Shown here one piece after another: positions 16,904 through 24,820 of a stretch of 44,316 nt of DNA. The stretch comes from Sphingobacteriales bacterium (lineage in GTDB: Bacteria > Bacteroidota > Bacteroidia > Sphingobacteriales > Sphingobacteriaceae): NCBI GenBank assembly GCA_015655115.1, contig JAATFQ010000214.1, positions 1 through 44,316 of the forward strand, in the 5' to 3' direction. The notes under the pieces were generated by a model. The model was not told the origin of the DNA. It did no database searches and saw nothing but the letters and a program-made list of their open reading frames with translations. Made by a program: the position numbers and the translations under genes. Each line of letters starts with the position of its first letter. Positions within the stretch are counted from its first letter, which is position 1.

Positions 16904-16931
16904 CGGTCATACCCAATATTGGGTATGACCG
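16904..16931. promoter_or_regulatory. 28-bp perfect palindrome, putative operator
   Basis: Half-site CGGTCATACCCAAT (16904-16917) is followed directly by its exact reverse complement (16918-16931). It lies 34 bp upstream of the 7TMR-DISM kinase start and 24 bp before the PorP/SprF remnant. There is no T-run on either side, so an operator fits better than a terminator. The binding protein is unknown; the cognate LuxR-type regulator is one candidate. Confidence 0.6.
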
Positions 16932-16954
16932 TCAGAAATTGTATGGTGTAGTGA

Positions 16955-17392
16955 CAGACTTATATTGACGGTGATTTTGGAATGGCATACACCTCTGAAA
17001 GGTTCAGGATTGATGCAGCCCTTCCCAATCTTAAAACCTTTTTTAAAAGAGAAGATCAAATAAAATTAGCAGATGTCAGCACTTTTTATACTGCAGTAAG
17101 TTATCTGCTGCCGCTAAACCAGGGGTTGGATGGGATAGATGTGGAACCGAAACTGGCTTACCGTGGCTTTAAGAAAATCGATGACATCTGGGATCTGGGT
17201 ACGCAGCTCACAGTTGCAAACAGGCAGATTCTGTTCACTACGATGTACCATAGCACCAAATCTACCAGTTTTGGATTAGGCCTTAACTACAAAAAGAAAT
17301 TCCTGATCAATGGCTTTTACTCTACCCAGACCTCTTCGCTTAATTCCTATAGCAACGGTACATTCGAAATTAATTTGAAGGGAACTTTTTAA
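16955..17392 (+). pseudogene. PorP/SprF family C-terminal remnant
   Basis: Only the last ~145 residues of a PorP/SprF-type type IX secretion membrane protein remain; full members are about 300 aa with a signal peptide. The visible part has the beta-barrel pattern, ending in TSSLNSYSNGTFEINLKGTF. Family-like sequence continues upstream of the first ATG (16982) as TYIDGDFGMAYTSERF and stops abruptly at in-frame TAG-TGA at 16949-16954; the sequence before that contains the palindrome and no coding similarity. An open frame from 16982 codes for 136 aa but has no signal peptide, so export is unlikely. I interpret it as a 5'-deleted gene. Confidence 0.75.
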
Positions 17393-17458
17393 ATAAAGAC
17401 CAAAATATGAATTGCTTTTATGACCATGCACTACTGAATTCAAAATTTAAAGTTTGAG

Positions 17459-18022
17459 ATGATGGCCAAAACATCTATGTTTATACCAGATATCAGCAAC
17501 CAGATGAGTGTTAGGCTAAGAAATATTTGTATCCTGTTAATGGTTTTAGTGAATGCCGGTTGTGACCAGCTCACAAAAAATGTAGTACGCGAGCATCTTG
17601 ACTTCGGACAAACGGTCCACATTATCGGCAGCAACTTTATTTTGTTAAAAACAGAAAATTCAGGCGCCTTTTTGAGTGCTGGAGATCATTTACCAGCTAC
17701 ATTGAAATTCATCTTCCTAATGTTGCTCCCTTTAATTGCCTTATTTTTTGGGGTATATTTTTTACTTATCAATTACCACTTGCCGAAAATACTGATCATC
17801 GGTGTATGCTTCATTATCGGCGGCGGATTAGGCAACTTGTTTGATAGAATGTTTTATGGCACAGTGACAGACTTTCTTCATATTGATTTCTATTTTATCA
17901 AAACAGGGATATTTAATCTTGCAGACGTCTCGATTCTGATTGGAATGGGAATGTTGCTGATCAACGTATACCTGAGGCAAAAACAGAAAATGCAAGTTCA
18001 TGAGGATGAAGAAACTGAATAA
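17459..18022 (+). CDS. lspA: Lipoprotein signal peptidase II
   Basis: Inner-membrane aspartyl protease that cleaves prolipoprotein signal peptides after lipidation, 187 aa. Four hydrophobic segments are visible. Family motifs are DQLTKN (Asp36), TENSGAFLS, GGGLGNLFDR followed by TVTDF with catalytic Asp138, and FNLADVSI with catalytic Asp156. The N-terminus carries about 20 extra residues before the first membrane segment, so translation may start at Met16; the charged C-terminal tail HEDEETE is also long. It may be a paralogue of the housekeeping lspA, which I cannot check here. The next gene is a secreted prolyl isomerase. Confidence 0.93.
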   Translation: MMAKTSMFIPDISNQMSVRLRNICILLMVLVNAGCDQLTKNVVREHLDFGQTVHIIGSNFILLKTENSGAFLSAGDHLPATLKFIFLMLLPLIALFFGVYFLLINYHLPKILIIGVCFIIGGGLGNLFDRMFYGTVTDFLHIDFYFIKTGIFNLADVSILIGMGMLLINVYLRQKQKMQVHEDEETE

Positions 18023-18127
18023 ACAATTGAAAATGCTGTTCCACAAATTAAAAATTCTGCTGAACTTAAAAATAAATCCTGATCAGAATACCTAAACTGA
18101 TTAAAATATCGTAATTACATCATATTT

Positions 18128-18829
18128 ATGCAAATGAAATCTTTACCCCTCGCCCTATCCATCCTGTGCTTAGCTATGTTCGCTAAGGCTCAGTCATCTT
18201 TGGTACAGCTATCTACAAATATGGGAAATATCACTGTGGTCTTATACGATGAGACGCCAAAACACAGAGACATGTTCCTGCAAAACATCAGGAAAGGATT
18301 ATTTGACAAAGCACAATTTAACAGAGTCATAAAATCCTTTGTATGCCAGGGTGGCGAACTTGATGATACCATCCTGCACAGGGAAAAGCTTCATCCCAAG
18401 ACCCCATTACAGCGTATCCCTGCAGAAATCATGCCCTCATTAATCCATAAAAAAGGAGCACTGGGAATGGGCAGAAATGATAATCCTGAAAAAAGCTCAT
18501 ATTTAAGCCAGATTTACCTGGTAGAAGGAAAAATACAAACAGATGCCCAGCTGGATGCAATAGAAGAAAAAAAGGGTATGAAATATTCTCCTCAACAGCG
18601 TGAAACCTACAAAACCATAGGCGGGATACCACGTCTGGACAAGGATTATACCGTCTTCGGCGAGATCGTTGAAGGTCTAAACACAGCGGAAGCCATCAAT
18701 GCTGTAGCAACAAATAAAGATGACGTTCCGCTAAAACCTGTAGTATTTACTCCGAGGATACTCTCCAAAAAAGAGGCCATTCAATTCTTTAAAAAAATGA
18801 AAATTGAAGTCCCTGCAACTCAACACTAG
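18128..18829 (+). CDS. Secreted cyclophilin-type peptidyl-prolyl isomerase
   Basis: Periplasmic cyclophilin-fold PPIase, 233 aa. Signal peptide ends FAKAQ at residue ~22. The domain runs from VQLSTNMGNITVVLYDETPKH to the end, with the active-site arginine in FDKAQFNRVIKSFVCQGGE and GALGMGRNDNPEKSSYLSQIYLV in place of the usual GxxSMA and FFI motifs. An insertion at ~130-160 (DAQLDAIEEKKGMKYS) is characteristic of Bacteroidota forms. Several canonical substrate-pocket residues are changed, so activity may differ. It likely helps fold exported proteins. The stop is TAG. Confidence 0.9.
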   Translation: MQMKSLPLALSILCLAMFAKAQSSLVQLSTNMGNITVVLYDETPKHRDMFLQNIRKGLFDKAQFNRVIKSFVCQGGELDDTILHREKLHPKTPLQRIPAEIMPSLIHKKGALGMGRNDNPEKSSYLSQIYLVEGKIQTDAQLDAIEEKKGMKYSPQQRETYKTIGGIPRLDKDYTVFGEIVEGLNTAEAINAVATNKDDVPLKPVVFTPRILSKKEAIQFFKKMKIEVPATQH

Positions 18830-18849
18830 CTCTTTCAAGCTAAATGTAC

Positions 18850-20103
18850 TTATGATTTTTTGCTCAGTATCGCTGCCAGCTCTGCTCTATCCTCTTCCTC
18901 CAGGTCCAGTATCCCCTCCAGAATAGATGGCATCAGGTTACGCTGATTGGAAATAAGTACTGCATCAAGTAAGGTAACCACAGTTTTCTTTTGGTCTAAA
19001 CTCAGATTATTAAATAGCTTGGGCTGAATCTCATATATTGCTCTCAACAAAGTGGAAAGCTCATTTTTACCTTTCCTGCCTTCAGGCAACAGGCCATCTT
19101 CCTTATATTTCTCAATAAATTTATAAGAATGTTCTTTTAAAAAGGGCTTTCTTCTTGCCCTTAACAGCTCATTGACTTGTTTATTCATAAACTTATACTC
19201 AGGAGAAGATTTAGAGCGGTTATACAGCCTGATCTGGGTGTCAAATTCAGACCCCATGAAATCAAAGTCTGTAAAAAACTCACTTTCCACATAGACACTG
19301 TGAAAGTATTCATCTGCTTTTTTATTGAGCGTTGTATACTCTTTATGCTGTTCTTCGCCTTTTTCATTGATAAAATAAGCCTTTGAAAGCTCTCTGTGCA
19401 GGGATTCTTTCCATTGTACAAATTTCAACTTAAAGGTTGTCCGCTCATTGTACCTCAAAACGATATTATCCTCGTAATCCAGGATATTGTCAGTGTAGCT
19501 GAGTCGTTCACCATTAATGAGAATAGTATACCCCCTGCCTTTATTCAACTCCAGGAACCAGCAGAACTCGGATTTTAAATAAGGAATAATTTCCCTGACC
19601 AGCACATCTTCAGAAATCCTGACATTGGAAAACAAAACTTTTGTACCAGTAGTCTTCATTAAGGCACGATCCAGTAAACTGGCTTTGTAATTATTTAATG
19701 CCGCAACTCCTATTTGTATTTTAGCACTTTTTAGCATGCCACTCTGTTCAAAGGTAGTCTGCCACTCTGCATCATCTGCAAACTTGAAAAAAGTTAAGCG
19801 CCCAACTCCGTTTTTACCGTGCATTACGGACCTGTTCTTATTGACAGCTATTTGCAGCGCTTTCTCAGACTCATAAAAAGGATCGAATTTTACTTTTAGG
19901 CTTTTATAGTTAATACCATATCCATTGTCAATAACTTCAAGATGATCGATAAATCCCAATGCATTAGCGGAATAAGTAATCTCTACCTTATTTGCTTTAG
20001 CATCAAAACCATTCCATATATATTCTGCAAGAGCTTGTTTTTCGTTGTAATTTTTTAGTACTTTTTGAATACCGTTTGAGGTAATATTTACGTTATTGGC
20101 CAT
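18850..20103 (-). CDS. GHKL (HSP90/MutL/MORC-like) ATPase
   Basis: Protein of 417 aa with an N-terminal HATPase_c_3 fold. ATP-site residues: Glu27, Asn31 and Asp34 in LAEYIWNGFDAKANKV, VIDNGYGI (Asp59, Gly61), and the lid loop MHGKNGVGRLTFFKF at ~94-108. A second alpha/beta part resembling a transducer follows at ~200-320. The C-terminus (from ~360) is a helical module rich in Leu and acidic residues, ending LEEEDRAELAAILSKKS. No nuclease or other effector domain is seen. Related ATPases occur in defence loci and as orphans; the role here is unknown. It is transcribed divergently from a DUF1842-like gene; TAATTTCG at 20123-20130 is a possible -7 element. Confidence 0.8.
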   Translation of the reverse strand: MANNVNITSNGIQKVLKNYNEKQALAEYIWNGFDAKANKVEITYSANALGFIDHLEVIDNGYGINYKSLKVKFDPFYESEKALQIAVNKNRSVMHGKNGVGRLTFFKFADDAEWQTTFEQSGMLKSAKIQIGVAALNNYKASLLDRALMKTTGTKVLFSNVRISEDVLVREIIPYLKSEFCWFLELNKGRGYTILINGERLSYTDNILDYEDNIVLRYNERTTFKLKFVQWKESLHRELSKAYFINEKGEEQHKEYTTLNKKADEYFHSVYVESEFFTDFDFMGSEFDTQIRLYNRSKSSPEYKFMNKQVNELLRARRKPFLKEHSYKFIEKYKEDGLLPEGRKGKNELSTLLRAIYEIQPKLFNNLSLDQKKTVVTLLDAVLISNQRNLMPSILEGILDLEEEDRAELAAILSKKS

Positions 20104-20432
20104 AGCAGATTAAGATAAGGCGCGAAATTAAAGAATATTTTAACCTTTTCTGCCCAGGACCGTGGTTCCGGCAGCGAGAAAGAGATGAGTAATTGATAAT
20201 CAAATCATAAAAATTAATATTCAGGTTCTAATTCAGGCAAAGTATTGTTCAATATAAATTAGCCCCGGACAGGTACACCGTATAAACATCATACTTATTA
20301 TTGGTATTTATACGATTTAACATAAACAAATTACATTCTACTCAGTATAAACCCTTGATTTTTAAAAGAGACCTATTGACCCGAAAAATTTGACATTTAT
20401 CTTGCTATTTTTATATATATAAGAATATATAT
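20104..20432. other. Divergent intergenic region
   Basis: AT-rich, 329 bp between the GHKL ATPase and the DUF1842-like gene. It holds a possible minus-strand -7 element at 20123-20130 and a strong plus-strand promoter near 20389-20423. No small gene or structured RNA was recognised. Confidence 0.5.
20389..20423 (+). promoter_or_regulatory. Strong promoter, TTTGACA with TATATATA
   Basis: TTTG (20389-20392) matches the Bacteroidota -33 element and sits 19 bp before a TATATATAAG tract. The same bases also read as TTGACA with TATATA at a 16- or 18-bp spacer, i.e. an E. coli-like sigma-70 promoter. The tract continues as alternating A/T up to the ATG at 20433. Confidence 0.5.
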
Positions 20433-20894
20433 ATGAACGGAATTGACTTGAATAACGCACCATTTTTATTGTCGCTAACCCTATTAAACCTGGATATCCA
20501 ATCGCCTGTTCTATTTCTTCATCTTCTGATCAATCCCTCCAGCAGATTGATAACGGGCAACTGTGAGCTTTCAATACCTACCTATGAAACTACAAAGACA
20601 CAAAAAATGGATATTACTGGTGGCTACAGGTATTCAGCAGACAGACAAAAAGAAAGCCAGTATTTTGTAAGTCTGAAGGGTATGAGCAGCTATCACCAAG
20701 GTTCATCAGAGGTTAAAATAACAATGGCTATTAACCAGGAATGGAAAAAGGGAAAAGCAAGTTACAAATATATGCTAAACGAAAAATGGGAAACAATGAA
20801 CAATGTATATTTAAAAATTAAAATCGCTCAACCCTATATTGTACCATCCTCTGTGCTTGATATTCCGCCGGTACACAATGTACAAGGTAGATAA
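20433..20894 (+). CDS. DUF1842-like small protein
   Basis: Protein of 153 aa without signal peptide. From memory the layout matches DUF1842: a hydrophobic opening LSLTLLNLDIQSPVLFLHLLINPSSRLITGN-type strand pair, a variable middle, and the closing INQEWKKGKASYKYML motif. The function of DUF1842 is not known to me. It is expressed from a strong-looking promoter, divergent from the GHKL ATPase, and is followed by a possible small RNA and terminator. The association with the ATPase is by position only. Confidence 0.65.
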   Translation: MNGIDLNNAPFLLSLTLLNLDIQSPVLFLHLLINPSSRLITGNCELSIPTYETTKTQKMDITGGYRYSADRQKESQYFVSLKGMSSYHQGSSEVKITMAINQEWKKGKASYKYMLNEKWETMNNVYLKIKIAQPYIVPSSVLDIPPVHNVQGR

Positions 20895-20964
20895 AATAAG
20901 AAAATATGACGAACAACATAATCTAACCATGATAACAGTCATTTTTTAATGCCGTATTGTAAGA

Positions 20965-21048
20965 TACATTTGCATTGTCAATTTATTCTTATGCCAATGG
21001 ATATTGGTTATAATCAGGGGCTGTTCCAGGAAGTTCAGCCCCTTTTTT
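20965..21048 (+). ncRNA. Putative small RNA, ~70 nt
   Basis: A perfect -7 box TACATTTG (20965-20972) is followed after ~45 bp by a strong terminator (stem GGGGCTG 21017-21023 / CAGCCCC 21036-21042, then TTTTTT). The predicted transcript from about 20977 contains a second small hairpin CCAAT-GGAT-ATTGG. No -33 element is clear. Alternatively the hairpin is simply the terminator of the DUF1842-like gene, and the -7 box is chance. Confidence 0.3.
21017..21048 (+). terminator. Rho-independent terminator
   Basis: Perfect 7-bp GC-rich stem GGGGCTG/CAGCCCC followed by six T. It ends the DUF1842-like transcript and/or the putative small RNA. Confidence 0.8.
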
Positions 21049-21147
21049 ATTTCCTAAAAACCGGGATTTCCATATCCTGATACCCTCCCTCTTTACTGCT
21101 TCTTCTCTGCTAACAAATTAGCTAAAACAAATACCAATCCTTATGGT

Positions 21148-21155
21148 TATTTTTG
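21148..21155 (+). promoter_or_regulatory. -7 promoter element TATTTTTG (msrB)
   Basis: Perfect TAnnTTTG, 23 bp before the ATG at 21179. Its position excludes the upstream in-frame ATG at 21143 as the start. Confidence 0.5.
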
Positions 21156-21178
21156 TTCACACAGAACAATCATATTTC

Positions 21179-21628
21179 ATGGATACTTTAAATACAAATA
21201 ACCCATACTACTCACGTACTGATCAAACAAAACTTGATATTGATAATTCAGAATGGAAAAAGATCCTTCCTGCAGATTTATATGCGGTATCACGAGAGCA
21301 AGGTACCGAGCGCGCCTTTACTGGTCAGTACTGGGACAGCGAAGAAATCGGGACATACTACTGTGCCGTTTGCGGAAATCAATTATTTAAGTCAGATGCC
21401 AAGTTTGCAAGCAGCTGCGGATGGCCAAGCTTCTTCGAGGCTGTAAAACCCAGTAGCGTAATTTATAAAGAAGATATCAGCTATGGCATGCGCCGGATAG
21501 AAGTTACCTGCGGCCGCTGTGATTCGCACCTGGGACATATTTTTAACGACGGACCTGCACCCACTTATAAAAGGTTTTGCATGAACTCTGTGTCACTGGA
21601 GTTTGAACCCGATGCAAATTTATTGTAA
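21179..21628 (+). CDS. msrB: Methionine-R-sulfoxide reductase MsrB
   Basis: Reduces methionine-R-sulfoxide in proteins, 149 aa from the ATG at 21179. Two zinc CxxC pairs are present (CAVCGNQLF and CGRCDSHLGH), the SSCGWPSFFEA motif, and the catalytic Cys in RFCMNSVSLEF. There is no signal peptide, so it is cytoplasmic. The upstream ATG at 21143 lies before the -7 box and is not used. The gene stands alone, followed 93 bp later by the HD gene. Confidence 0.96.
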   Translation: MDTLNTNNPYYSRTDQTKLDIDNSEWKKILPADLYAVSREQGTERAFTGQYWDSEEIGTYYCAVCGNQLFKSDAKFASSCGWPSFFEAVKPSSVIYKEDISYGMRRIEVTCGRCDSHLGHIFNDGPAPTYKRFCMNSVSLEFEPDANLL

Positions 21629-21694
21629 CCTGCTTAAGAATAGGAATAACACCATGGCCCAAAGCCTGTTTATACTAAAAATAATATTTTTATA

Positions 21695-21711
21695 TACTAA
21701 TTTTTTTAGTA
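21695..21711. promoter_or_regulatory. Inverted repeat before the HD gene
   Basis: TACTAA (21695-21700) and TTAGTA (21706-21711) are separated by five T, 11 bp before the ATG. TATTATTG (21710-21717) is one mismatch from a -7 box. The repeat may be an operator; it is too AT-rich for a terminator. Confidence 0.25.
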
Positions 21712-21721
21712 TTATTGTATT

Positions 21722-22588
21722 ATGATTAAAGTAAACGATCCTATCTACGGAACATTCGAACTTCCGAGGTTATTTGAAGATTTATTGCAGACCGCAGCCG
21801 TACGCAGATTAGAGGCAATACACCACAGCGGTGCTATTTTCCTGGTAAACCCTGACCTTTCCCACAACAGGCTAAGCCATTCCATTGGTGTATTATTGCT
21901 GATCAGAATGCTGGGAGGCTCCGAACTGGAACAGGTTGCGGGATTACTGCATGATTTATCGCACACCGCATTTTCACACGTCGGAGATTATGTTTTCAAT
22001 AATAAAGAAGAAGATTACCATGAACACCTGTTCGAAGCTGTACTGGTTAACTCTGAAATCCCAGCAATACTGGAAAAATACGGCTATACTCAAGCACAGG
22101 TATTAAGTGGTAATTTCAGCATCCTTGAGCAGCCATTACCATTGCTGTGTGCAGACAGGCTCGATTATACCTTAAGAGATGCAATGCATGCAAAAATAAT
22201 TACCCGGCAGCATGCACAATCTTTTCTGAATGCTGTTATTGTACAGGATGGTATGATTGTAGTAAAAAACGCAGCTTATGCAGACTGGATAAATCATATT
22301 TTTAAAAGATTAAATAAGGAAGTATTCAATGCTCCGCTATATGTATATGCTAACCAGCAACTCGCCATGCTGATCAGGGATTTTTTAGACAAAGGGATGC
22401 TTGCTGAATCCGACTTAATGAAGGACGACACATTTCTATTAAATAAAATCAGGAGTTCTCCTGATGGATATGAAGGAATAAAAGCAATTAAGCAACATAC
22501 AGGCTATACTGATTTCTTAAAAAAAGGAGCCAACATCAGTATTAAATCCAGGCATCTGCTTGCTCCTGTACTGAATCTGAGCAATTAA
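21722..22588 (+). CDS. HD-domain phosphohydrolase, SAMHD1-like
   Basis: Metal-dependent HD phosphohydrolase of 288 aa. Metal ligands are His53 (NRLSHSIGV), His77-Asp78 (AGLLHDLSHTAFSH) and Asp145 in LCADRLDYTLRD. The order H...HD...D and the following helices match the deoxynucleoside-triphosphate triphosphohydrolase/SAMHD1 group. It is shorter than typical dGTPases (about 400-500 aa), so substrate is uncertain; nucleotide hydrolysis is the best guess. Cytoplasmic, no extra domain. Confidence 0.85.
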   Translation: MIKVNDPIYGTFELPRLFEDLLQTAAVRRLEAIHHSGAIFLVNPDLSHNRLSHSIGVLLLIRMLGGSELEQVAGLLHDLSHTAFSHVGDYVFNNKEEDYHEHLFEAVLVNSEIPAILEKYGYTQAQVLSGNFSILEQPLPLLCADRLDYTLRDAMHAKIITRQHAQSFLNAVIVQDGMIVVKNAAYADWINHIFKRLNKEVFNAPLYVYANQQLAMLIRDFLDKGMLAESDLMKDDTFLLNKIRSSPDGYEGIKAIKQHTGYTDFLKKGANISIKSRHLLAPVLNLSN

Positions 22589-22660
22589 ATTAAAGAATCC
22601 TGTTTTCATTATTATTATTCGTAAATCTTTATTATTTTACATAATGATGAAACCATTACG

Positions 22661-23074
22661 ATGATGAGCAAATCAAACAGAAGAAAATTCATTGGATCTG
22701 CAGCAGTCATTGCAGCAGGAACCCTAGCCGCAACAGCTATGCCTTTAACAACTACAGAAAAAAAATACCCGGTAGTACATCATGTGTTCTTCTGGCTGAA
22801 AAATCCAGGCTCTCAGGCAGAGCGTGATCAACTGATCGCCGGTGTGAAGTCATTGGCTAAAATTGAAACCGTTGGTGAGCTGCATGTAGGTATACCCGCG
22901 AGCACAGAAAAACGTGATGTGGTAGATAACAGCTGGGCAGTATCTGAGTTAATGCTATTCAGCGATCTTGCAGGACAGGCAACTTACCAGACACATCCAT
23001 TACACCTTGAATTTATAAAAAACTGCAGTCACCTTTGGGACCGTGTCGTGGTTTATGATTCCGTCGAGGTCTGA
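22661..23074 (+). CDS. Tat-exported Dabb (stress-responsive A/B barrel) protein
   Basis: Protein of 137 aa. The N-terminus NRRKFIGSAAVIAAGTLAATA is a twin-arginine-type export signal. The mature part is a Dabb ferredoxin-like barrel: VVHHVFFWLKNPG, then GVKSLAKIETVGELHVGIPA, LMLFSDLAGQATYQTHPLHLEF and the ending VVVYDSVEV. Dabb domains often dimerise and their ligands vary; the function is unknown. Translation may start at either of the two adjacent ATG codons. Confidence 0.88.
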   Translation: MMSKSNRRKFIGSAAVIAAGTLAATAMPLTTTEKKYPVVHHVFFWLKNPGSQAERDQLIAGVKSLAKIETVGELHVGIPASTEKRDVVDNSWAVSELMLFSDLAGQATYQTHPLHLEFIKNCSHLWDRVVVYDSVEV

Positions 23075-23097
23075 TAAAGAAACGTTGTTATATAATC

Positions 23098-23138
23098 AAA
23101 AAACCTGCCGGTTATAGAACAATTCCTATTACCGACAG
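23098..23138 (-). terminator. Terminator of the arsR-OYE operon
   Basis: Arms CCTGCCGGT (23103-23111) and ACCGACAGG (23130-23138) pair with one mismatch; the minus strand continues with a T-run (23098-23102). It lies 35 bp after the OYE stop. Confidence 0.65.
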
Positions 23139-23172
23139 GCATATTATCTATTCAGCGCTATGAAGCAGCAAA

Positions 23173-24276
23173 TTATAATACCAATTCTGCGAGCGCGGCT
23201 TTAGTATAACCTTTAAGCTCATCGGTACGGCCTTCATGAATTTTACGTACCCAGTTTGGATCAGATAGTAGCGGACGTCCGACAGCAACAAGGTCAAAAT
23301 CACCCCTATCCATTCTTCGCAGCAACTCATCCAATGAGGCAGGATCAGAGCTTTCACCGGCAAAGGCAGCAAGAAACTCTCCTGTTAAACCTACAGAACC
23401 TACGGTAATCGTAGCTTTCCCTGTAATTTTCTTAGCCCATCCTGCAAAGTTCAGATCAGACCCCTCAAATTCAGGCTCCCAGAAACGGCGCTGTGAACAA
23501 TGAAAAATATCTACACCTGCATCAGCCAAAGGATTCAGCCATGCCTCCATTTCCGGAGCTGTAGGCGCAAGCTTGTAATTATAATCAGCAGGTTTCCATT
23601 GTGACAAACGGATAATAATGGCGAAATCCTCACCTACCTGTCTCCTTATTTCTTTGATCACCTCAATTGCAAAACGGCTGCGTTCCGGCAAGGTTTTCCC
23701 TCCATAAATATCTGTACGGTCGTTGGTGCCCGACCAGAAAAACTGATCGACCAGGTATCCATGAGCACCATGGATTTCCAGGCAGTCGAACCCAAGTCTT
23801 TTGGCGTCTGCGGCTGCACGGCCGAAAGCAGCAATAGTATCCGCAATATCCGCCTCAGTCATTGCCTTTCCATTTGAAAACCCCGGCCTGTTTAAGCTGG
23901 AAGGCCCTTCAAAAGGTGAGCCTGGCACCCATCCTGAATGGTGATTGTCCATTATGCCCATATGCCAGATTTGCGGGCCCATTTGCCCACCGGCCTCATG
24001 TACATTATTAATTACATTCTGCCATCCGTTCAAAGCCTGCTCTCCGTAAAAATGAGGGATATTCCTATCATTTGATGAAGATACGCGGTCAATTACTGTA
24101 CCTTCAGAAAGAATTAACCCTACTTCTCCTTCAGCTCTTTTTCTGTAATAAACAGCTACTTCCGGAGTCGGCACACCATCAGGTGAAAACGACCTCGTCA
24201 TCGGTGCCATTACAATTCTATTTTTAATATTTAGTGACTTAAGGCTAAATGGCCTGAATAAACTAGCTGTGCTCAT
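23173..24276 (-). CDS. Old Yellow Enzyme family ene-reductase
   Basis: FMN-dependent NAD(P)H:flavin oxidoreductase, 367 aa, related to NemA and 12-oxophytodienoate reductase. It reduces activated C=C bonds, for example of reactive enals or quinone-like compounds. The barrel starts FRPFSLKSLNIKNRIVMAPMTR; EIHGAHGYLVDQFFW with the NDRTDIYGG stretch is the OYE signature, and VAVGRPLLSDP near the end binds phosphate of FMN. It starts 10 bp after an ArsR regulator, so the two form an operon that is probably induced by electrophile or metal stress. Confidence 0.93.
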   Translation of the reverse strand: MSTASLFRPFSLKSLNIKNRIVMAPMTRSFSPDGVPTPEVAVYYRKRAEGEVGLILSEGTVIDRVSSSNDRNIPHFYGEQALNGWQNVINNVHEAGGQMGPQIWHMGIMDNHHSGWVPGSPFEGPSSLNRPGFSNGKAMTEADIADTIAAFGRAAADAKRLGFDCLEIHGAHGYLVDQFFWSGTNDRTDIYGGKTLPERSRFAIEVIKEIRRQVGEDFAIIIRLSQWKPADYNYKLAPTAPEMEAWLNPLADAGVDIFHCSQRRFWEPEFEGSDLNFAGWAKKITGKATITVGSVGLTGEFLAAFAGESSDPASLDELLRRMDRGDFDLVAVGRPLLSDPNWVRKIHEGRTDELKGYTKAALAELVL

Positions 24277-24286
24277 ATTGATTATT

Positions 24287-24586
24287 TTATAATTCTTTTT
24301 CTATTATTTTAGTAAGCGCTGCGAATGCAGCTTCATTCCTTTTGTAGTATGTCCACTGCCCTACCCTTGTAGATTCTACCAGTCCGGCGCGTTGCAGCGT
24401 TGACAGGTATTCTGATATCGTAGATTGTGTAAGCCCGGCTTTCTGCTGGATCTGCCCAACACATACGCCATTCTCGAAACCATAAACCTCCTGCTCAGGA
24501 AAATTGAGCTCCGGGTCCTTTAACCACTGCAAAATTTGTAATCTTGATTTATTGGATAAAGCTTTAAAGATTTCTAATTGATCCAT
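24287..24586 (-). CDS. ArsR-family transcriptional repressor
   Basis: Winged-helix DNA-binding repressor, 99 aa from the ATG at 24586. It begins MDQLEIFKALSNKSRLQILQ, with the recognition helix around AGLTQSTISEYLSTL and the wing ending VGQWTYYKRN. One cysteine (VCVGQ) lies just before the recognition region; a metal or thiol sensing site is possible but not shown. The longer frame from 24622 would start upstream of the -7 box and is rejected. An inverted repeat covering the promoter suggests autoregulation; the OYE gene is co-transcribed. Confidence 0.93.
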   Translation of the reverse strand: MDQLEIFKALSNKSRLQILQWLKDPELNFPEQEVYGFENGVCVGQIQQKAGLTQSTISEYLSTLQRAGLVESTRVGQWTYYKRNEAAFAALTKIIEKEL

Positions 24587-24590
24587 ACCA

Positions 24591-24617
24591 CAAATATATA
24601 TCGGTTTTTTCCGATAT
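24591..24617 (-). promoter_or_regulatory. Promoter/operator of the arsR-OYE operon
   Basis: Minus-strand TATATTTG (24591-24598) is a perfect -7 box ending 4 bp before the ATG at 24586, so the mRNA is probably leaderless. An inverted repeat ATATCGG-N6-CCGATAT (24598-24617) sits directly upstream of and abutting the box; this is the usual layout for an ArsR operator. Confidence 0.6.
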
Positions 24618-24772
24618 CCCAATATAGGACAACAAATGACGATAAACTGATATAAGAAAGAATGAGAAAATTGCCTGAAAAATTATGTTAATGCCTGATA
24701 ATGATCTTATCTGATAAATCCACCTATGTATATACTCATCAAGGTCTTTACGGTTAATATAACAGGATTAAC

Positions 24773-24780
24773 TACATTTG
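24773..24780 (+). promoter_or_regulatory. -7 promoter element TACATTTG (pfkB-type gene)
   Basis: Perfect TAnnTTTG, 40 bp before the ATG at 24821, predicting a leader of about 35 nt. Confidence 0.45.
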
Positions 24781-24820
24781 CTGACCGTTTCAATTTATCA
24801 TGAACAAAAATCAATAACAC

